Positions 5,703 through 7,818 of a stretch of DNA of 7,818 nucleotides are shown piece after piece. The position numbers and the translations under genes are program-made. Position 1 is the stretch's first letter. Each line of letters opens with the position of its first letter. Below the pieces are notes generated by a model, which did no database searches, was not told the origin of the DNA, and saw only the letters and a list, made by a program, of their open reading frames with translations. The stretch is taken from the NCBI GenBank assembly GCA_016200035.1, contig JACQFM010000001.1, positions 1 to 7,818 on the forward strand, read 5' to 3'. The DNA comes from Nitrososphaerota archaeon (GTDB lineage Archaea > Thermoproteota > Nitrososphaeria > Nitrososphaerales > Nitrosopumilaceae).

Positions 5703-6092
5703 TTAAACGGTTCTAAACATGACTAACATTCCATCTGATACGTCTTTGAGAAATTTCTTATCAGTAGTCTTTATCTTTCCCATTACATTGACAGGTGAAT
5801 AGGCCTTTATCTCACCTTTCTTGCCAATAGGAGTTGGTCCAAAAAATAGGCAGATCGCTTTTCCTTGTGGCCAGTATGCTACATCCATTAGATCTACAAG
5901 AGATCTGGCATTTTCTTCCTCTACTTTTATGGGAGTCTCATTTGTATAGAGTTCTTCGCCCCAAGAATTTATCGCAACTTTCAACGGTAGGTTATCAATA
6001 AAGGTTTTGACAGTCTTTGGAGCAATTTTATCGTCTAATTCTAAATCTATAGTCTGAATCCTTGGAAAATCAACTCTGATCTTATGTATCAC
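5703..6092 (-). CDS. Cyclophilin-like-fold protein (COG2164 / TM1367-like)
   Basis: From GTG 6092 this is a 129-residue protein. The conserved core APKTVKTFIDNLP (24-36), NSWGEELY (42-49), DVAYWPQGKAICLFFGPTP (70-88) and YSPVNVMGKI (98-107) marks the small archaeal/bacterial family that folds like cyclophilin. Its members lack demonstrated proline isomerase activity, so function is unknown. The GTG start places Met right before the first beta-strand (IHKIRVDF), lies about 24 nt from an A/T box at 6111-6120, and avoids overlap with the divergent gene at 6143. A longer frame up to ATG 6167 exists but adds 25 residues unlike the family and would cover the divergent start. TTG 6098 is another option. 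Confidence 0.82.
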   Translation of the reverse strand: MIHKIRVDFPRIQTIDLELDDKIAPKTVKTFIDNLPLKVAINSWGEELYTNETPIKVEEENARSLVDLMDVAYWPQGKAICLFFGPTPIGKKGEIKAYSPVNVMGKIKTTDKKFLKDVSDGMLVMFRTV

Positions 6093-6110
6093 AGCCAAGT
6101 TAGTGATTTG

Positions 6111-6120
6111 AAATAAATAT
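6111..6120. promoter_or_regulatory. Possible shared (bidirectional) TATA element between divergent genes
   Basis: aaataaatat is centred about 27 nt before ATG 6143 on the plus strand. Read on the minus strand (atatttattt) it is centred about 24 nt before GTG 6092. No other comparable A/T box lies in the 50-nt divergent space, so one element may serve both leaderless genes. Confidence 0.5.
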
Positions 6121-6142
6121 CCCTTGCCCAGAATAGAAAAAC

Positions 6143-6400
6143 ATGGACATTCACGTATATGATACATACGTTCAGGCCAAAGATGGTCACACGATGCACT
6201 TTGATGTTATCACAAATGTCAAAGACGATAAAAAGGCAGTAGACTATGCAAAACAATGGCTAAAATCGGTAGGAGAGGGAAACGCACAAGTCACGACAGA
6301 AGAATGCCAGTTTTGCCATACGCAAGGTGCACCTGAACCAATCGCTGAACAGATAAGAAAAAATGGATACTTCATCCAAAAGATGGAAGGTTGTCCATAA
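6143..6400 (+). CDS. DUF2024 family protein
   Basis: An 85-residue protein with the DUF2024 layout: an N-terminal IHVYDTYVQAKDGHTMHFDV (3-22), a central helix (AVDYAKQWLKSVGE), a Cys/His centre C55-x2-C58-H59, and the C-terminal GYFIQKMEGCP. The conserved cysteines (55, 58, 84) and histidines suggest metal binding or redox chemistry, but no reaction is known for the family. The ATG is 27 nt from a TATA-like box, implying a leaderless transcript. The gene diverges from the cyclophilin-like gene and is followed by a T-rich stretch that likely ends the transcript, so it looks monocistronic. Confidence 0.85.
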   Translation: MDIHVYDTYVQAKDGHTMHFDVITNVKDDKKAVDYAKQWLKSVGEGNAQVTTEECQFCHTQGAPEPIAEQIRKNGYFIQKMEGCP

Positions 6401-6403
6401 ACT

Positions 6404-6426
6404 ATTTTTTAATTTATAATTTTGTT
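6404..6426 (+). terminator. T-rich archaeal-type terminator after the DUF2024 gene
   Basis: A T-rich run begins 3 nt after the stop codon, with T6 at 6405-6410 followed by aattt, ataatttt and gttt. Archaeal RNA polymerase terminates at such oligo-T tracts on the non-template strand without needing a hairpin, and none is evident here. Confidence 0.5.
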
Positions 6427-6497
6427 TCAGACGTATCGTAGAATAACTATAGGTGCAAACTCTTTTTAGAATGACATGAATTCATAATTGGTAACAT

Positions 6498-6701
6498 ATG
6501 GCTGAGAAAAGAAAAGGTCCATACAACAAGCTTACTATCGAAGGGGATAAGAAGACGCAATGGATATGCGGGTGTTTTGAGACAGTTGACGGTTTCTTCA
6601 AATTTTGTTCTCAACACAACGAGACAATAAAGAAAACGATTGAAGCACAGGTAGATGAGCTTGACATGACAATGGTAGTAGATGAGAAAAACTCAGCCTA
6701 G
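6498..6701 (+). CDS. Small Cys/His protein of unknown function (C-x-C-x10-C-x2-H)
   Basis: A 67-residue protein I do not recognise. The centre, WICGCFETVDGFFKFCSQH, holds C24, C26, C37 and H40, which together could bind one zinc or an iron-sulfur cluster. It resembles the CDGSH iron-sulfur motif (C-x-C-x8-C-x3-H) in ligand order but not in spacing, and lacks the CDG core, so that family is not claimed. The N-terminus is basic (AEKRKGPYNK) and the C-terminal third (ETIKKTIEAQVDELDMTMVV) looks helical and acidic. ATG 6498 is the natural start. A weak A/T stretch (cttttta, about 6462-6468) lies some 32 nt upstream. The stop is 1 nt from that of the convergent hppA. Protein-like composition and the clustered ligands argue it is real. 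Confidence 0.75.
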   Translation: MAEKRKGPYNKLTIEGDKKTQWICGCFETVDGFFKFCSQHNETIKKTIEAQVDELDMTMVVDEKNSA

Positions 6702-6702
6702 C

Positions 6703-7152
6703 TTATAGGGCAAGAATGGCAATAAAGGCAGATACAAAAACGATTGATACTGTGTTTAGCAATTTGATAACTGTATTAAGTGCAGGGCCGGCAGTATCTT
6801 TGTAAGGATCTCCAATCACGTCGCCGACTATTGTAATTTTGTGCTCTTCTGTACCTTTCATTCCCTGAATCTCAAGATACTTTTTGGCGTTATCCCATGC
6901 ACCACCACTATTTGCTAGGTGATATGCCAGGAAGAGTCCTGTAATAACGGCACCCATCAAGACTCCAGCCACAGCTGTTGGTCCCAAAATTACTCCAAGT
7001 ATGATTGGGGTCGCAATTGTAATAGTTGCTGACTTCCAAAGCTCACGTAATGATGCGACGGTTGCTACATCAACGCACTTTGCGTAATCTGGTTTTGTTT
7101 TTCCTGTCAAAATCTCTGGCGTCTCTTTGAACTGTCTTCTTACTTCTTCAAC
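6703..7152 (-). CDS. hppA: Membrane-bound proton-translocating pyrophosphatase, C-terminal fragment
   Basis: Minus-strand codons from GTT 7150-7152 (VEEVRRQFKETPEIL) down to TAA 6703-6705 give the C-terminal end of the H+-PPase. Diagnostic parts are KPDYAKCVDVATVASLRE, HLANSGGAWDNAKKYLE and GDPYKDTAGPALN, which hold substrate and Mg-binding acidic residues, ending in hydrophobic segments (IKLLNTVSIVFVSAFIAIL). The family couples pyrophosphate hydrolysis to proton pumping. TTG 7110 is an internal codon, not a real start. This piece is in a different frame from the upstream portion at 7148-7818, and roughly 45 to 55 residues, including about one membrane helix, are missing between them. It is therefore half of one interrupted gene. 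Its stop is 1 nt from that of the convergent gene. Confidence 0.88.
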   Translation of the reverse strand, partial: VEEVRRQFKETPEILTGKTKPDYAKCVDVATVASLRELWKSATITIATPIILGVILGPTAVAGVLMGAVITGLFLAYHLANSGGAWDNAKKYLEIQGMKGTEEHKITIVGDVIGDPYKDTAGPALNTVIKLLNTVSIVFVSAFIAILAL

Positions 7153-7818
7153 TTACAGCTTCGTACTGGAATGCCTGAATCATAGCAAGAGCTGCAAGGC
7201 CTGCACTTGCAATCGCAAATCCCTTTGTTATTGCTTTGGTGGTGTTTCCCACAGCATCTATTTCATCTGTAACCTTGCGGTTTACTTCTCCCATACCTGT
7301 CATCTCCACAATTCCCCCAGCGTTATCGCTAATGGGACCAAACGCGTCAATACTCAAAACTATGCCTGCAAGACTAAGCATGGCCATTGCAGTAAGTGAT
7401 GTTCCAAAGATACCGTATAGTGCAGCTTGTGAATGATCAGGAGCTGAAGATGAAGCTACTGCATATGATGTAGCTAATGCAACTACAAGCGCAATCATAA
7501 ATGGTCCAGTCGATCGCATTCCTTGGACTATTCCCGTCAATACCAGTGATGCATATCCCCACTTTGCAGCTGCAGAAATTTCTTTTACTGGCTTGAATCT
7601 ATAGCTTGTAAACCTATCCGTAATCCTTTGGATTACTGGTACAAGAATAACACCAATCACCGTACTTCCAAAAAGAGAATAGGAAAGAGCAGTGTTACCA
7701 AGGAAAAAGTATGTGAAAACAAAATTGAGTGTTATTGCGATTGCTGCAGAGACATAAAACGCACGGTTCAGTGGCTTCATAACTTCTGTAATCTTTTTTG
7801 ATCCGATTGTCGCAGCTC
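7148..7818 (-). CDS. hppA: Membrane-bound proton-translocating pyrophosphatase, middle portion (runs off the right edge)
   Basis: The frame is open to the right edge (AATIGSKKITEVMKPLNRAFY...), so the Met at 7780 is internal and the 5' end lies outside. Family motifs are intact: IDAFGPISDNAGGIVEM (DNA about 7307-7357) and VGNTTKAITKG (about 7220-7255). Lys and Thr in GNTT-K-AI-T-KG are the signature of K+-independent enzymes; K+-dependent ones have Ala and Gly/Ala there. This predicts a proton pump that does not need potassium. Several hydrophobic helices are visible. After MIQAFQYEAVS the frame hits TGA 7148-7150, where the family would continue through another membrane segment to VEEVRRQF. 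The remainder is at 6703-7152 in another frame, after an out-of-frame internal deletion of length 3k+2. Confidence 0.88.
   Translation of the reverse strand, partial: AATIGSKKITEVMKPLNRAFYVSAAIAITLNFVFTYFFLGNTALSYSLFGSTVIGVILVPVIQRITDRFTSYRFKPVKEISAAAKWGYASLVLTGIVQGMRSTGPFMIALVVALATSYAVASSSAPDHSQAALYGIFGTSLTAMAMLSLAGIVLSIDAFGPISDNAGGIVEMTGMGEVNRKVTDEIDAVGNTTKAITKGFAIASAGLAALAMIQAFQYEAVS

Noticed and set aside
6093..6167. ATG 6167 as the start of the cyclophilin-like gene
   Set aside because: It would overlap the divergent DUF2024 start, add 25 residues unlike the family, and ignore the promoter at 6111-6120.
6567..6617. CDGSH iron-sulfur domain in the 67-residue protein
   Set aside because: Spacing is C-x-C-x10-C-x2-H instead of C-x-C-x8-C-x3-H, and the CDG core is absent.
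7127..7436. Plus-strand open frames antisense to hppA
   Set aside because: The opposite strand encodes conserved pyrophosphatase motifs throughout; these frames are by-products.
1..7818. CRISPR array, insertion sequence, tRNA, rRNA or riboswitch
   Set aside because: No spaced direct repeats, transposase frame, terminal inverted repeats, cloverleaf or rRNA-like stretch was seen. The intergenic gaps are all under about 100 nt and are filled by promoter or terminator elements.

Overview
The window reads as a piece of an ammonia-oxidiser-type archaeal genome (phylum Nitrososphaerota/Thaumarchaeota). The evidence is a DUF1610 zinc-ribbon gene next to archaeal aEF-1beta, a Cdc48-type AAA+ ATPase, a membrane-anchored protein with two blue-copper domains, heme O synthase, a K+-independent-type membrane pyrophosphatase, compact gene spacing, and TATA boxes centred about 27 nt upstream of start codons (leaderless transcription). 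Base composition looks moderate, near 40% GC by eye in the part I counted. No ammonia-oxidation gene is present, so the assignment below phylum is open.

Layout. (a) 1-3070, plus strand: the 3' end of an unrecognised gene, then a promoter and a tight run of zinc-ribbon protein, aEF-1beta, cdc48 and a small winged-helix-like protein. (b) 3067-5559: ctaB (heme O synthase) on the minus strand, divergent from a five-TM, two-cupredoxin membrane protein that is followed 2 nt later by a JAMM-motif peptidase. These are copper/heme respiration genes with a metalloprotease attached. (c) 5562-6701: small genes. They are a 32-residue C2H2 zinc-finger protein, a cyclophilin-like-fold protein, a DUF2024 protein and a 67-residue Cys/His protein; the middle two diverge from what may be one shared TATA element. 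(d) 6703-7818, minus strand: the C-terminal half of a membrane-bound proton-pumping pyrophosphatase, running off the right edge.

The most notable structural signal is damage. cdc48 carries a 5-nt tandem duplication and an out-of-frame internal deletion that removes the stretch just before the D1 Walker A motif. hppA carries a second out-of-frame internal deletion that removes about one membrane segment. All flanking motifs are perfectly preserved. Very recent lesions or, more probably, assembly/sequencing errors are the best explanation, and both loci should be re-checked before anyone calls them pseudogenes. I found no CRISPR array, IS element, tRNA or rRNA, and nothing I would call a new multi-gene system. 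The less ordinary items are the mini zinc-finger gene, the two-domain cupredoxin architecture, the possible bidirectional TATA box, and the small C-x-C / C-x2-H protein.
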